Source of the DNA: Haemaphysalis longicornis
Lineage: Eukaryota; Arthropoda; Arachnida; Ixodida; Ixodidae
Direction: 5' to 3'
DNA: 64,000 nt
Assembly (NCBI GenBank): GCA_013339765.2
Contig: CM023457.1
Location: forward strand, 27,982,909 to 28,046,908
This document shows, one piece after another, positions 21,119-31,249 of the stretch (positions within the stretch are counted from its first letter, which is position 1; every line of letters starts with the position of its first letter). Below the pieces are notes generated by a model. It made no database searches. It was not told where the DNA came from and worked only from the letters and a program-made list of their open reading frames with translations. The position numbers and the translations under genes are program-made.

Positions 21119-22673
21119 TTGTTAAGACTTAAAAAGCGGCCGTGTCGCATTTCCCAGTCAGCGCGGCCAATCTCTATTCTCAATGCACGGTGATGCTGCT
21201 CCCCGTGGAGGTGGGTCTCGGCGAGCAACTACGGTGCAGCGTTTTAGCAACGGAATAAATTTCGCCGGGAGGGGGAGAACGAGTTCCAGTGTTGCGGAGA
21301 GTAATTCAGCAGGACCTGCCTTTTGCGGAAGGCTATAAATTCAGCACGCGGCTGCTGTTTATAGAAAAGCGTGATCGATCACCTTGTTTCCTCTCTCCGT
21401 GATTTATTGTATAATGCGCCGTTTGAGCGTCGCGGTTGCCAAGGGAGAAAAGCTCCGTCGATGTTTCTTTTTTCAAGCATTGTGGGCGGCGCATGCGCAT
21501 CTTAAAATACTTCACTTGCCCCAGGCTATACGGCGAAATTTTTGTCCTATTTGAAGGCGGTCCCAGCAGAGAGTAGGGACGGAATCCATCCTTTTCAAAG
21601 TTGGTACCGACGAGTACAACAAGCGTGTGGTGCTTCCTGCTGTCCTTTGTCTTCGTTTTGAGAACCGCTGTTTCTTCACTAAACTGCCGTTGACGTTGCT
21701 TCACTCGTAGTATTGACGGATTTTTACGGTATGCGCTTCCGGCAGGACACTGCAGTGTTTCGCGGCCATCCCTCTGTGTCGCGTAGGAGGAAGACGGAAA
21801 CATGTAGGGAGGTCGTTCCGCCCCCAGTATTCTACTAACCCCACCCCCCTTTTATGTTCTCGTTTTTCTTTTGGCATGTCCAACAGCTCTTGCCTTACCT
21901 TTCCCTTAGGAGGGACTGCCGATGCCCGATAGTCAACTTGGAACGAATTTAGAACTGGTTTGTGACCGTCAAAGAATATACAGAAAACTTCAATTTTGCT
22001 GTTTCTTTTTCTTTTTTAAGCTACAATACCTTGACCGCCTATCCTATACGTTTCGACGGTTTTGCTTCGTTAAGATTCGATTTGATTTCGGCAATCGAAC
22101 TGTTGAAACGTTGCTTTCGTCTAGAATGAATTGAAGCACTCCGCGTGAAACCGGCTGAAGGCATTGAGGAGGTGTGCACACGAGCCCCGAAATTTTCGAG
22201 GAATTGAGTTCACCTTGACGGGCCTATCATACAGCAGTGGCGAGTTCTACGTCCTCGCACCATTCTCTTTTAATCCGCCAACATTGTCTTGTTTCCTAAT
22301 TTCTGCCTTTGGGGACGGCGGTACTCTACACCTCTTACGATGACGTAGATGAGTAATAATCTTGGTGAGGTGAAACTTCCTCGCTCAAGCTGTTGCAGTA
22401 TTGCAGTACAGTTTTTGTTCGTTTAATGAGCTAAGTTAATCATATAACGAATGAAAATTTGTTTGCTTGTGAAGAAATTACTCATCGATGGATTTCCGCG
22501 CCTCACTAACGCAGTGACATCGCGTTAATTGGGCTACCGGCAAATTCATTCGTCTGCCCGCAACCAAAGCATGTCGTCGTCGTTTCGTATCGTTTACTGA
22601 TCATAGCATCCCGTACTTAAAAAAAAAAGATAAAAAGAAAATGTGGGTGAGAAATAATGGGAAAACTAAAGCC
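21119..22673. other. No gene recognised
   Basis: A 156-codon minus-strand ORF at 21333-21803 has no recognisable domain, low-complexity or coding-like pattern. Treated as incidental. Confidence 0.45.
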
Positions 22674-23155
22674 GTTCCACTCAACGTGAAAGCTGTCAGA
22701 AATGCTGAGCAGAGATTCACCATAATGGGCTGTAGTGCCGTTATCTGCTCACTGCTGCCACCCAGCGCATTTCAAATTTCCCGCCTTCGCAGTGCCCGCA
22801 CGCCCGCTGCCTGAAACTGCGCCCGCGCGAGTTCTGTGCTTTTTGTGGTCGCTTTTCCTCCCGCTGCACTGCCACTTTTTTTCGCTTACCATCGTAAAAA
22901 CCAACCCAACGAGCGTTCCTAACTAAACGAACGCGGGCGCTGCCGCTTAGTTCCGTATATTTTACCTGAAATGTACCTGCAGTTTTCTTTGCGCTAGACA
23001 AACGCCAACGGTTCATGAGTTTCGATCGTCTATGACTATATAAACTGCTTGGCTTTACGCCGCGACGACGGAACGGCCTCTGGCTCCACTTTGGTTCAGC
23101 CAGCGAGCTACGACGACAAGGCGAGCGCTTAAAGTTCTCTGCACTTAAAAAAAGA
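22674..23155 (-). repeat. Dispersed repeat of about 480 bp, copy 1 (inverted partner at 31250-31765)
   Basis: Read on the minus strand: TTTAAGTGCAGAGAACTTTA, CTCGCTGG, CGTTCCGTCGTCGCGGCG, GCGCAAAGAAAACTGCAGGTAC, AAAATATACGG, GGTTGGTTTTTACGAT, AGTGGCAGTGCA, GGCGGGAAATTTGAAATGCG and AGCTTTCACGTTGAGTGGAAC, all in the same order as the 31-kb copy. A TATA-like ACTATATAAAC lies at 23034. No ORF is shared by both copies. Class unknown. Confidence 0.85.
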
Positions 23156-23747
23156 ACGAAAATTGGTGAGAATGGGAAGTACGATTATCGCATTCTAATT
23201 TCGTCCTTGCAACTTCTACGCTGTGTATCTCAATAAGACGGGTCTTACATTAAATCCGAGAATAATCGGAACATTTGGGCGCCTGTTTTCCCGCCTGCGT
23301 TAACAAAGTGTGTCTTCGGAAACGACTTGGTAAAAAAAAAAAAAAAAAAAGGAATAATCAGGGAGCAACTTGCGCATCGGGGAGACTCGCAATGACTGGC
23401 CGTCTTCCGATTCCGTCGCTGTTTCGCGCGTTTTTCTTTTTTTCTTTTTCCCGCTACTCCAGCGCGCCAATGCTGCCTCTCGCGGAGACGTCCGGTCGTT
23501 ATCGTTCCCGCGTAAAGACGTCCTTACCGCATCCGTTCGCATTCGCGCGCCAGCTCGTCGTCTCGAGGAGTGGCGGAGCCGCTCTCTGGCGCATCCTCAT
23601 CCAAAGCGAGTACGTGACCTCATCTGCGAGGACGATCTCAGCCGCGTTTATTGCGACAACGGCCGGGTTCTCGTTGCACCGCTTCCCACCCTGTGCCCTG
23701 CCCGCTTCGTTTGCATCGCTTTTCGTTCTTATTCGTCTGCCGCCAAT
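23156..23747. other. No recognisable feature; GC-rich to the right
   Basis: A 20-base A tract at 23331. The 217-codon ORF at 23275-23928 runs through the A tract into the SINE and is not a gene. Confidence 0.5.
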
Positions 23748-23898
23748 AATGAAGATTGCGAATGCGCCCGTGTGTTCGAGATTACGGCGCACGTTAAAGA
23801 TCCCCAGGGGGTCAGAATTAATCCGGAGCCCTCCACTACGGCGCGCCTCATCGCCTGCGTTGCGTCGGCGCGTTAACCCCTACAATCAATCAATGAAT
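23748..23898 (+). mobile_element. 5'-truncated SINE (Ruka-like)
   Basis: Starts near GAAGATTGCGAATGCGCCCG and matches the SINE body through CGAGATTACGGCGCACG, TTAATCCGGAGCCCTCC and CTCATCGCCTGCG to ACAATCAATCAATG. The tRNA-like head is absent. No clear target-site duplication. Confidence 0.85.
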
Positions 23899-24029
23899 CA
23901 ACGATCGCGAGTGACGTACGTGACGTAATTACGCATCCCGTACGCGGAGGAGCAAATTAATAGGAGACGTTTGGCCGAAGCGTTTGCTGCTCGCTTCGGC
24001 GGAGTGCTGGGGGCCACGGATGGCACTAT
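23899..24029. other. No recognisable feature
   Basis: Short unique gap. Confidence 0.5.
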
Positions 24030-24400
24030 TTCAGCAGAGGGGCTTCGCGTGCGCTCAGAACGAAGTAAGTACGGGAACTTTCAGTGGTTTGTTTCTTCTT
24101 TATTTAAAGTCTCCGCTGTAACGAAAAGTGGATATAGCGAATTTGTACACGCAAACTTATAACGAAGCGCATTATGTAAAAAACTTCAGTGAAGTCATTA
24201 CAGACTTTGATAATTGGTTTCTCCTTTCTTTGAAAGCCTCCGCTATAACGAAGGGGTGAATGTAGCGAATTTGTACACGCTCACTTATAACGAAGGAGAT
24301 TAAGAATAACCTCACCAACCTGATTACATAATTTTATGGTTGGTTTATTTTTTACTTAGTTTAGCTGTAACGAAGAAGTGAATATTGTAACGGCGAAATT
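24030..24400 (+). repeat. Tandem array, period about 125 bp, about 2.9 units
   Basis: CTCCGCTGTAACGAA (24111), CTCCGCTATAACGAA (24238) and TTAGCTGTAACGAA (24361) mark successive units 127 and 123 bases apart. Between them, TATAGCGAATTTGTACACGC and CACTTATAACGAAG-type text recurs. Units have diverged by substitution. A possible relative lies at 16.7 kb. Confidence 0.8.
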
Positions 24401-24407
24401 TGGCCGA

Positions 24408-25090
24408 ATAACTGCCGCTACGGTAGCATGATGATCGGTGGTAAAGCAGTCGACACGTTGAAGAAGTTTTATGGTAATTTGATTACTTTACTGGTGACAT
24501 TGGCTGATCTTTAACGCATACAGATATGAAAGAATACACCTATTATATCAAATGAGAAATACGGTCAAGAGATCAAGAGTAACAATACATGGCTGACTTG
24601 ATCGCGGTCTCCCGGCGAAAGGGCCCAACGACGGGCGGCAGAGTTTCTGAAATGAGTCCTGGTACACGCCGCCCGCTCCCCTCTCCGTGATCCAGGCCGA
24701 GAGGGTTTACATTCGCTTCATGCGGACTGGTGGGGAAAAACGCATTCTGGCCCCACTTTATGCAGCCAATCTGGGAGACGCTTGTAAACACCAATCAGCC
24801 ATGTTCCCGCCAAAGTGATAAGGACCGTTCACACACAGAAACAAGGTTTGAACCCGAAAACGCGCGCGTGGAGAATTATTGACGTAGAGAAAGTAATTCA
24901 GACAAAACACCAAAGTAAGCAGTGTAAAAGACAGAAAGGTCGTCTGAACTACACCGAGGACCCGGAGCCCGAAAGCGACCAGCGCACACGCCACGGGGGG
25001 TACGGAACGCCGCGGCCGCGTGGAAACCCAAGTTGGGCCGATGGTTTCCCGCATGCCTTTCTCAGAAAAATACAGGGCTTGGCGACTGAG
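24408..25090 (-). mobile_element. LTR-like dispersed repeat, copy 2 (partner at 8843-9670, plus)
   Basis: The inverse of the 8.9-9.67 kb block, ending (minus sense) with CATGCTACCGTAGCGGCAG at 24408-24426. Landmarks are CAGAGTTTC at 24638, CAATCTGGGAGACG at 24768 and TTTCTCAGAAAAA at 25059. The 5' part, beyond about 25090, does not match the first copy. No retrotransposon coding domain is adjacent. Class inferred as LTR only from length, TATA-like text and end bases of copy 1. Confidence 0.55.
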
Positions 25091-25117
25091 GGAGGCTGCT
25101 ACAAAGTAGAAAAAATT

Positions 25118-25600
25118 GGCCGCGTATCTGCTCCTTTCGTTGCAAATGCCGTCAAAAGACGATAGTCTTTATCGGCTTTTGCGAAGTAAATGCCTCCCTT
25201 CACTTTCTGCTCACCTCTCATGTTGTTCTCTTGCGTGCGCTCCTCCCAAGGTAAAGACGCCAAAGTTGCTTAAATCACTTTAAATTTCCCGCGTTCACTG
25301 CTCCAAACCGGGTGTATCGATGCGAACGCTGCCGTACGGCGAAGACGCGCGTTAATCGAGGTTTGCTTAAATCACTTTAAATTTCCCGCGTTCCACTGCT
25401 CCAAACCGGGTGTTCGATGCGAACGCTGCCGTACGGCGAAGACGCGCGTTAATCGAGGCGCTCTACTTCAACGTTTAAGAACCGCGTTTCCCTACTCCAC
25501 TGCGTTTGCAAGCAGAACGTGGAACATCTAGTTGACCTGCGTAACTCTTGCCACTTGATTTCTTCAAATGCCGCCAGAAGCTATATGGCGTTCCCGCGGC
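25118..25600 (+). repeat. Dispersed repeat, copy 1, containing a 97-bp tandem duplication (partner at 47509-47905)
   Basis: CGTATCTGCTCCTTTCGTTG, AAAGACGATAGTC, GCGAAGTAAATGCCTCCCTTC, GCTCACCTC, GCTGCCGTACGGCG and AAATGCCGCCAG match the 47.5-kb copy in order. The segment from GTTGCTTAAATCACTTTAAA to TTAATCGAGG is present twice (25265-25361 and 25362-25459) here, but once in the partner. The two units differ by small indels (TTCACTG or TTCCACTG; GTGTATCGATG or GTGTTCGATG). Non-coding. Confidence 0.85.
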
Positions 25601-26219
25601 GACAGTACGTTCTGTTCCGCGCTATTCCAAATGGCTGTGTACTGGTTCGGTACGTGCGCGTATTCTAGGCCGCTTGTTTTAGATGCAAAGCATCTCTTGC
25701 TCTCGGCTCTGTCGTCCGTCGTCCGTCCGCACCTCTCCCCTCTCCCCACCAGCTGTGCGATAGCGCGCATGCTTCTCCTCCTCTCCCACTCTCCACGCCA
25801 GCTGTGCGATAGGCGCGCGCTACTCATCACCGCAGCTGCGCGATAAGCGCGCAGGCGCGTTTTCTCTCTCATCACCTCCTTTCCACTCCATCTGCTCTAT
25901 ATAATAAACCCGGTCCGCGCGCCGCTCCCTCAGTTGCTGCTTCGGTTGAGTCACGCTGCGCCGTCCGATCAGCTGAATGGACGCCAACAATTCTGTCATT
26001 TTCCGTTATTTGGATACCCAATCTCGTGAACGTTTCGGAACCTCCGAGATGATTTGCATCAACTCAGGGTTCCCTCGCGGGAAGGTGGAGTCATTTTTTC
26101 CCCTTGATTTTCTCCGTATTAATTGGTACTTCTCGTCTGGCTTACCTCCTTTCGTAAGTGCTTTATTAATTGTTGTGCCGTAGTTTCCGACTAGTCCCTC
26201 CACACTCATTCCTTGTTTT
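25601..26219 (+). promoter_or_regulatory. Promoter-like GC-rich region with TATA box (weak)
   Basis: TATATAATAA at 25899-25908 sits between a pyrimidine-rich CpG stretch and GCTCCCTCAGTTGC about 25 bases on, which could be a start region. Upstream, AGCTGTGCGATA recurs near 25752, 25800 and (as AGCTGCGCGATA) 25834. This might be the promoter of a decayed transposon. No coding sequence follows that I recognise. Confidence 0.25.
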
Positions 26220-26231
26220 TTATCAACGCAT
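26220..26231. repeat. Target-site duplication, left, of the RTE element
   Basis: TTATCAACGCAT here is repeated exactly at 28975-28986, at the other end of the element. Confidence 0.95.
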
Positions 26232-26263
26232 CATCATCATCATCATCATCATCACCAGCCTAT

Positions 26264-26415
26264 CTACGCCCACTGCAGGGCAAAGCCCTCTCCCATTATT
26301 CTCCAATTACCTCGGTCCTGTGCCAACTGTGACCAATTTATCCCCGCAAACTTCTTGATCTCATCTGCCCATCTAACTTTCTGCCGCCCCCTGCAACGCT
26401 TGCCTTCTCTAGGGA
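26264..26415 (-). pseudogene. C-terminal end of RTE polyprotein
   Basis: Minus-strand frame ending in stop at 26264. It holds the end of the RTE protein, rich in basic and aromatic residues (RGRQKVRWADEIKKFAG, then DRGNWR), ending FALQWA. It is separated from the reverse transcriptase part by the 1.34-kb insertion. The residues on either side of the insertion (EWIPRE before, EGKRC after) overlap by the duplicated target, which shows one original frame. The R-W-x-D-x-I / W-x-x-x-A-x-D-R-x-x-W-R pattern is known from C-terminal tails of RTE-like and related LINE proteins. Confidence 0.88.
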
Positions 26416-27357
26416 AGAGGAAGTTGCGCGTGTATGCGACATTCAATCGTATGCGATGTAGAATTGCTTGTACCCGCTTGGAGAGTCCTGGTGGCATTTT
26501 AAATTTGCAGTTGGGATCGATGAAAGATAACGGCGCGTAATGACGTGATACATCATCCCAGGCTGCACGCTGCATGTTCCATGCCACGCTGGATGCAAGT
26601 ATAGATGCATCTTTCCTGGAGAATGGTATGGCTATTGCCGATGCACGATGCTTATGCGCAACGGATGCAGCAATGTCCGCCTTCACATTGCCAGTTATCC
26701 CACAATGGCCTGGAATCCACTGAACTGCAATGTGATGGTGCGCTTGTAGAGCTTGGAGATGTAAAGCGTGTATGTCACACACAAGCTGGTCTTTTGGAAA
26801 AGATGCTAGACATTGAAGGGCAGCCCTTGAGTCTGTGAAGATGGCCCACTCTCGAGCGGGTTGCTTGACGATATGAGCGAAAGCCACCCTCAGAGCTGCA
26901 AGTTCGGTAGCCGTAGTTGACGTTCTGTGACTGAGCATGGCACTGATGGTAGTACGGGATGACGGTATCCACACCCCGATAGTGGATGATGTTGATGACA
27001 CCGACCCATCAGTGTACACATGAGTGTGGTCTCTGTATATCCGCGACATGTAGTCCAGGGCTAGGAACTTTAGTGCGGGAGCTGGAATATACTCCTTCCT
27101 CGTGATACCGGGCACAGTAGTCGTGATTGATATGGGCAGGAACATCCAGGGCGGGTGCTCAGGAGGAGAAGGCTCTTGATACACCTTCGGCAGAAATTCA
27201 CGCACTTCTTTGGCCCAGCTTGTCGCTAGAGGATGGCCCCGCTGTCTTGCCACAATCCGCAGACGCGCACGAAGCAACTCCTGCGTGCTTAGAGCGAGTG
27301 GTGAGAGCTGCCTGCATTCTGCCAGCGTTCCGATGGTAGAAGTTGTCTTTGGAACGC
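26416..27357 (-). pseudogene. RNase H domain of LINE ORF2 (inverted fragment)
   Basis: Minus-strand reading shows an RNase H fold core in order: TDGS (Asp near 27010), a TELAAL motif (Glu near 26905), TDSRAAL (Asp near 26833), and WIPGHCGITGNVKAD (His near 26707, Asp near 26677). All four acidic positions and the histidine are kept, with no stop codon in about 314 codons. It ends at NFLF, where the insertion meets the RTE target. RNase H follows the reverse transcriptase in I, R1, LOA and related LINE clades; the reverse transcriptase and endonuclease parts are absent here. Upstream reading includes ARLRIVARQRGHPLATSW, of unknown role. Confidence 0.92.
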
Positions 27358-27610
27358 CAATGCAAAACAGGCTACGTCGCCACTCTGCCCACACTGTGAT
27401 GTGCGAGAAACTCTGCAGCACCTGCTCTGTGAATGTGCTCGGTTCGGTGCTCAAAGAGTATCCCTCGCAGTGGCTTTGGGACTGCCGCTTTCCGTGGACA
27501 TGCAGCTAAAGGACGTTTTAGGACCATGGGCTTGTCCCAAACGTGCTTTACGGGCTACCAAAGTTCTGATAGAGTACCTGCAACACACAGGTCTAGACCA
27601 GTCGCTGTGA
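27358..27610 (+). pseudogene. C-terminal zinc-knuckle end of LINE ORF2 (sense fragment)
   Basis: Sense reading after the inversion point gives SPLCPHCDVRETLQHLLCEC, a C-x2-C-x8-H-x4-C type motif, then a leucine-rich segment (VALGLPLSVDMQLKDVLGPW) and ALRATKVLIEYLQHTGLDQS, stop at 27608. Knuckles of this sort close ORF2 in several LINE clades (R1, I, Jockey). A frameshift or single-base change near the knuckle cannot be excluded, but this copy reads open. The homologous part of copy 2 (39.1-39.36 kb) is frameshifted. Confidence 0.85.
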
Positions 27611-27760
27611 ATAACTCGCCGTATATGTACGCATCAACTTCTTGAACATCATCGCCATCATCTTCATCACGTCATCAACTGGCGTAGCAAGTTAGGCATT
27701 TTAGCCCAGCTAACATCGCCAGACTTCATTAAAGATCGCTCTCTCTCTCTCTCTCTCTCT

Positions 27761-28929
27761 AGGGATCCACTCTGTTACCCTTAATGACCAGCGGTTATCT
27801 TGCCTTCGCATTACATGCCCTGCCCACGTCCATTTCTTCTTCTTAATTTCTACTAATATGTCTTTAACACCAGTTTGCTCCCTGACCCACTCCGCTCTCT
27901 TCTTGTCCCTTAATGTTACACCTATCATTTTCCGCTCCATTGCCCGCTGAGTCGTTCTCAATTTAAGTTGAACCCTCTTAGTGAGCCTCCAAGTTTCTGC
28001 CCCGTAGGTGAGTACCGGTAAGATGCAGCTGTCATACACTTTCTTCTTCAGTGACAATGGTAGGCTGCTATTCATTATCTGAGAATGTCTGCCATATGCA
28101 CCCCATCCCATTCTGATCCTTCTAATTATCTCTGCCTCATGGTTGGGATCTGGGGTCACAACTTGGCCTAAGTAGATATATTCGCTTACCACTTCCACTG
28201 CCTCGCCACCTATCTCAAACTGCTGTGCTGTCCCGAGGTTATTGATCATTACTTTAGTTTTCTGCATATTAATTTTCAGGCCCACGGTTCTACTCTGTTC
28301 GCCTAGTGTGGAAAGCATGCTTTGAAATTCGTCCCCCGAGTTACTTAGCAAGGCAACGTCATCAGCAAATCTGAGGTTACTGAGGTATTCTCCATTAACC
28401 CTTACTCCCACGTGTTCCCAATCTAACGTTCTGAATACTTCTTGTAAACATGCTGTGAATAACATTGGAGAGATTGTGTCTCCTTGTCTGACGCCCTTCC
28501 TTATAGGTATTTTACTGCTCTCCTTATGGAGGATGATGGTAGCTGTAGACCCACTGTAGATATCCTCTAGTATTCTTACATAATGCTCATCTACCCCCTG
28601 GTTCCGTAGTGCCTGAATGACTGCTAGGGTTTCGACCGAGTCAAATGCTTTCTCATAATCTATGAAGGCTATATATAGGGGTTCAGTATACTCAGCGCAC
28701 TTCTCTATCACCTGATTGATCGTGTGAATATGGTCCATTGTTGAATAACCTTTACGGAACCCTGCTTGTTCTTTAGATTGACTGAAATCTAAGGCTGCAG
28801 AGATTCGGTTAGCGATTACCTTGGTAAATACCTTGTAGACGACTGACAGTAAGCTGATCGGCCTGTAATTTTTCAAGTCCTTCATGTCGCCTTTCTTATG
28901 GATTAGGATGATGTTCGCGTTCTTCCAAG
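27761..28929 (-). pseudogene. RTE reverse transcriptase fragment
   Basis: Open minus-strand frame of about 390 codons. Motifs in order: NYRPISLLSVVYKVFTKVIA, AGFRKGYSTMDHIH, AFIDYEKAFDSV (first catalytic Asp), RKGVRQGDTISPMLF, then LRFADDVALLS (catalytic FADD, Asp-Asp), and GLKINMQKTKVM. A thumb/connection region with LTYGAETWRLTKR follows, then VREQTGVKDILVEIKKKKW and WAGHVMRR. This is the family pattern of RTE-type endonuclease-reverse transcriptases. The catalytic residues are intact and there is no stop, so the copy is fairly young, but the endonuclease is missing and the frame was later broken by the LINE insertion at EWIPRE. Extensions of the ORF on both sides belong to flanking or inserted DNA. 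Confidence 0.93.
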
Positions 28930-28973
28930 ATTCCGGTACCATTGCGGTACCGTTGCGGTACCATTCCGGTACC
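28930..28973. repeat. Four 11-bp tandem repeats at the 5' edge of the RTE
   Basis: ATTCCGGTACC, ATTGCGGTACC, GTTGCGGTACC and ATTCCGGTACC follow one another between the RTE coding part and its right target duplication. GGTACC is self-complementary. The first unit overlaps the RTE text, so the others may be templated copies made during 5' junction repair. Confidence 0.9.
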
Positions 28974-28986
28974 ATTATCAACGCAT

Positions 28987-29813
28987 AACCAAGCCTAATT
29001 ATTGTTCTCTTCACTTTAGGGACGGGTGTTTAAGTCATTTTACCCACCGTAGCAATAATAAAAAAATGAAAGACCGAGTGCTCCGCGCCCACCTTAGCGC
29101 TACTTTTGCGCACCCATTAGCCGCCGTGTCAGGCCGCTTCCGTCGGCAGAGTGCGAGCGCTCCGCCGTCGACCTCGATCCGGAGCCCACTCAAAACGCAC
29201 TTAGGAGACGACTGAGGTTGTCGCGCCGGAGCCCCTTGCTTCTTACTGCCCTCTTTAAAGACGTCGTAAGTGACGTTATGTATTTTTTGTTCCGTCCGGT
29301 AGTGTCGTTTTGGTTTTTTTCTTGAGGAGAGCGCTTCACCGCATGGCGTCTGGCGTAAGCTGGCTGCAGGGAGTGCGCTCGCTTCAATTAAAGAAGCGTT
29401 TGTTTTCTGTCTCCCGAAGCTTAGGCCGAAGCGGCGGCGCGTGTTCTTAAGAGCGCCGGGAGTGATCTCGCAGTTCCGTGAAGTCTTTTCAGGAGGAGGG
29501 AGCCCTGGTTGAGGGAGCAGCGGGCGAATTTAGAAAAACACATCGTTTCTTACTCAAAGGCGGAAGCAGGCACTCTGGTTCCTGTTAATCTCAAAATCGG
29601 CCATGCGTAGTCAGAAGGACTCGTTCACCTTCGCACTTTCTTGCTTAGTTATGGTAGCAAGCTACAGCGAGGAAGTTAGTGCGCTTTGGACACTGGGGCA
29701 CCGTCATCGATCCCTCCTGAACTGCATTTGTGAAGCGAACCTTTTCATGTGCATCTGATCACATTTTTTCGTCGTCGTCTGATCACACCCCCTTCATTCA
29801 TGCCCTGCGGCTG
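28987..29813. other. No recognisable feature
   Basis: Moderately GC-rich at 29090-29230. Short overlapping ORFs only. Confidence 0.5.
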
Positions 29814-29825
29814 AATAAACGCTAA

Positions 29826-30071
<246 letters not shown>

Positions 30072-30180
30072 CGCTAAAAAAGTGAGGGTGCTTAGTTAGT
30101 GTCCGGGGTTGCTCACTTTCGTACGTGCATGCACTGCGCAATTTATTTGTCACTTATCTGGTGAAAGTAAACCCTTAGCT

Positions 30181-30381
30181 TCATTGATTGTAGGGTTTAA
30201 CGAGCCGACGCAACGCAGGCGATGAGGCGCGCCGTAGTGGAGGGCTACGGATTAATTTTGGCCACCTGGGGATCTTTAACGTGCGCCGAAATCTCGCACA
30301 CACGGGCGTTTTCGCTTTTCGCCTCCATCAGAAAAGCGGCCACCGCGGCCGGGAATCGAACCCGCGACCTTGTGCTCAGCA
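30181..30381 (-). mobile_element. 5'-truncated SINE (minus) with 13-bp target-site duplication
   Basis: On the minus strand it starts in GCTGAGCACAAGGTCGCGGG, has the B box GGTTCGATTCC and the whole body, and ends in a short tail (ACAATC). TAAACCCTTAGCT flanks it exactly at 30168-30180 and 30382-30394. It lies 115 bp from an oppositely oriented SINE. Confidence 0.94.
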
Positions 30382-30394
30382 TAAACCCTTAGCT

Positions 30395-31249
30395 GCTTGC
30401 TTGTTTACATTCGTACTTTCGCTAAGTTCACACAATTGACGGACGCGCACTCGCACTAAACTCGCTTTCGATTCAATAATATTTGCAAACTCATGCGCGA
30501 TCACCGTCATGGCGTCTGATTAACGTGGAAGGCGAAAATTAATTATCCGCTGGGCTGGCTCAATGGCTCTGGCGGGTGTGATTCCGGCAGCGGCGCCAGT
30601 CTTCTGTCGAAGGCGGAAAACGAATAGGCAATCCTAGATTTCGGGCACAGCTTTTGGCTTGCATTTCTACGTCATCTTATTTTTACGAACAGTGATCGGT
30701 AATAGGGGGCAGTGATTTTCTAGTTTCTCAGTGTACCGGCACCACCCTTGTGGCGACATACACGCAGTTCGTTATTCCAAGATGCGTTGTTAGATTTGGT
30801 CACTCTGTTAGACAGCAGTACGTTCCCACCACTTTGACTTAACTGTCTGGTTGCATTGTTTCTGTACAATCAAAAATTTTTTTATTGGTAGGTGTGTTGA
30901 CACGCTTTGTGTAGACTGTCTATAGTAATTTTGCTAGTTTTGTTACCCGGCAGGGACTGCCTAGCACTCCCTCCTAGCCATGCAGTAAAGCCAGTTTTTT
31001 TATCTCTCCATCCTGGAAAAATGGGCTCCAACCGAAGGTGCTCCGTAAAATGTCGCCCCTCGACCGAATGTGGCCTCTCTTCCGCATATGCGGGTTTTGT
31101 GAGAACGGAACCCCTTCCGTTAAAGCACGTTACACAGAATAGAAGAGAATTCGGTGGAGGATGCGACTTTTAACCGGACACCGTCCGTAAAGGGCCGTTT
31201 TTTGCATCGGCCTATACGAAAGCGAGGGCTAATTCGTTGGAGGACCGAC
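30395..31249. other. No recognisable feature
   Basis: Plain sequence. A CGGACACCGTCCGTAAAGG phrase at 31177 may belong to the repeat that follows. Confidence 0.45.

Larger units (their letters stand above)
26416..27755 (+). mobile_element. RNase H-bearing LINE, twin-primed (5' part inverted), inserted in the RTE element
   Basis: The insertion is flanked by TCTCTAGGGA at 26406-26415 and 27756-27765 (the CTCT part merges with the tail, so at least AGGGA plus neighbouring CT is duplicated). The right part (about 27358-27755) reads in sense: a zinc-knuckle C-terminal coding end, stop at 27608, 3' UTR, CT tail. The left part (26416 to about 27357) is the RNase H region in inverse. Copy 2 at 39.0 kb shows the uninverted order: CGCAACTTCCTCTTC joins directly to AAGATGAAACGAGCTACGTC. 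Here those halves sit at opposite ends of the inverted part. This is the product expected from twin priming in target-primed reverse transcription. Confidence 0.92.
26232..28974 (-). mobile_element. RTE-type non-LTR retrotransposon, 5'-truncated, split by a later insertion
   Basis: The element lies on the minus strand: 3' end at 26232 with an ATC/GAT trinucleotide tail (26232-26254), a very short 3' UTR, then the C-terminal coding end, an intruding LINE (26416-27755), and the reverse transcriptase region to about 28929. Exact 12-bp duplications (TTATCAACGCAT) at 26220 and 28975 define both ends. Short 3' UTR and simple-repeat tail are usual in the RTE clade. The N-terminal endonuclease region is missing, so it cannot be autonomous. 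At its 5' edge are four 11-bp repeats of ATTCCGGTACC type (28930-28973). Confidence 0.93.

Noticed and set aside
23275..23928. 217-codon ORF
   Set aside because: Runs through a 20-base A tract and ends in a SINE body.
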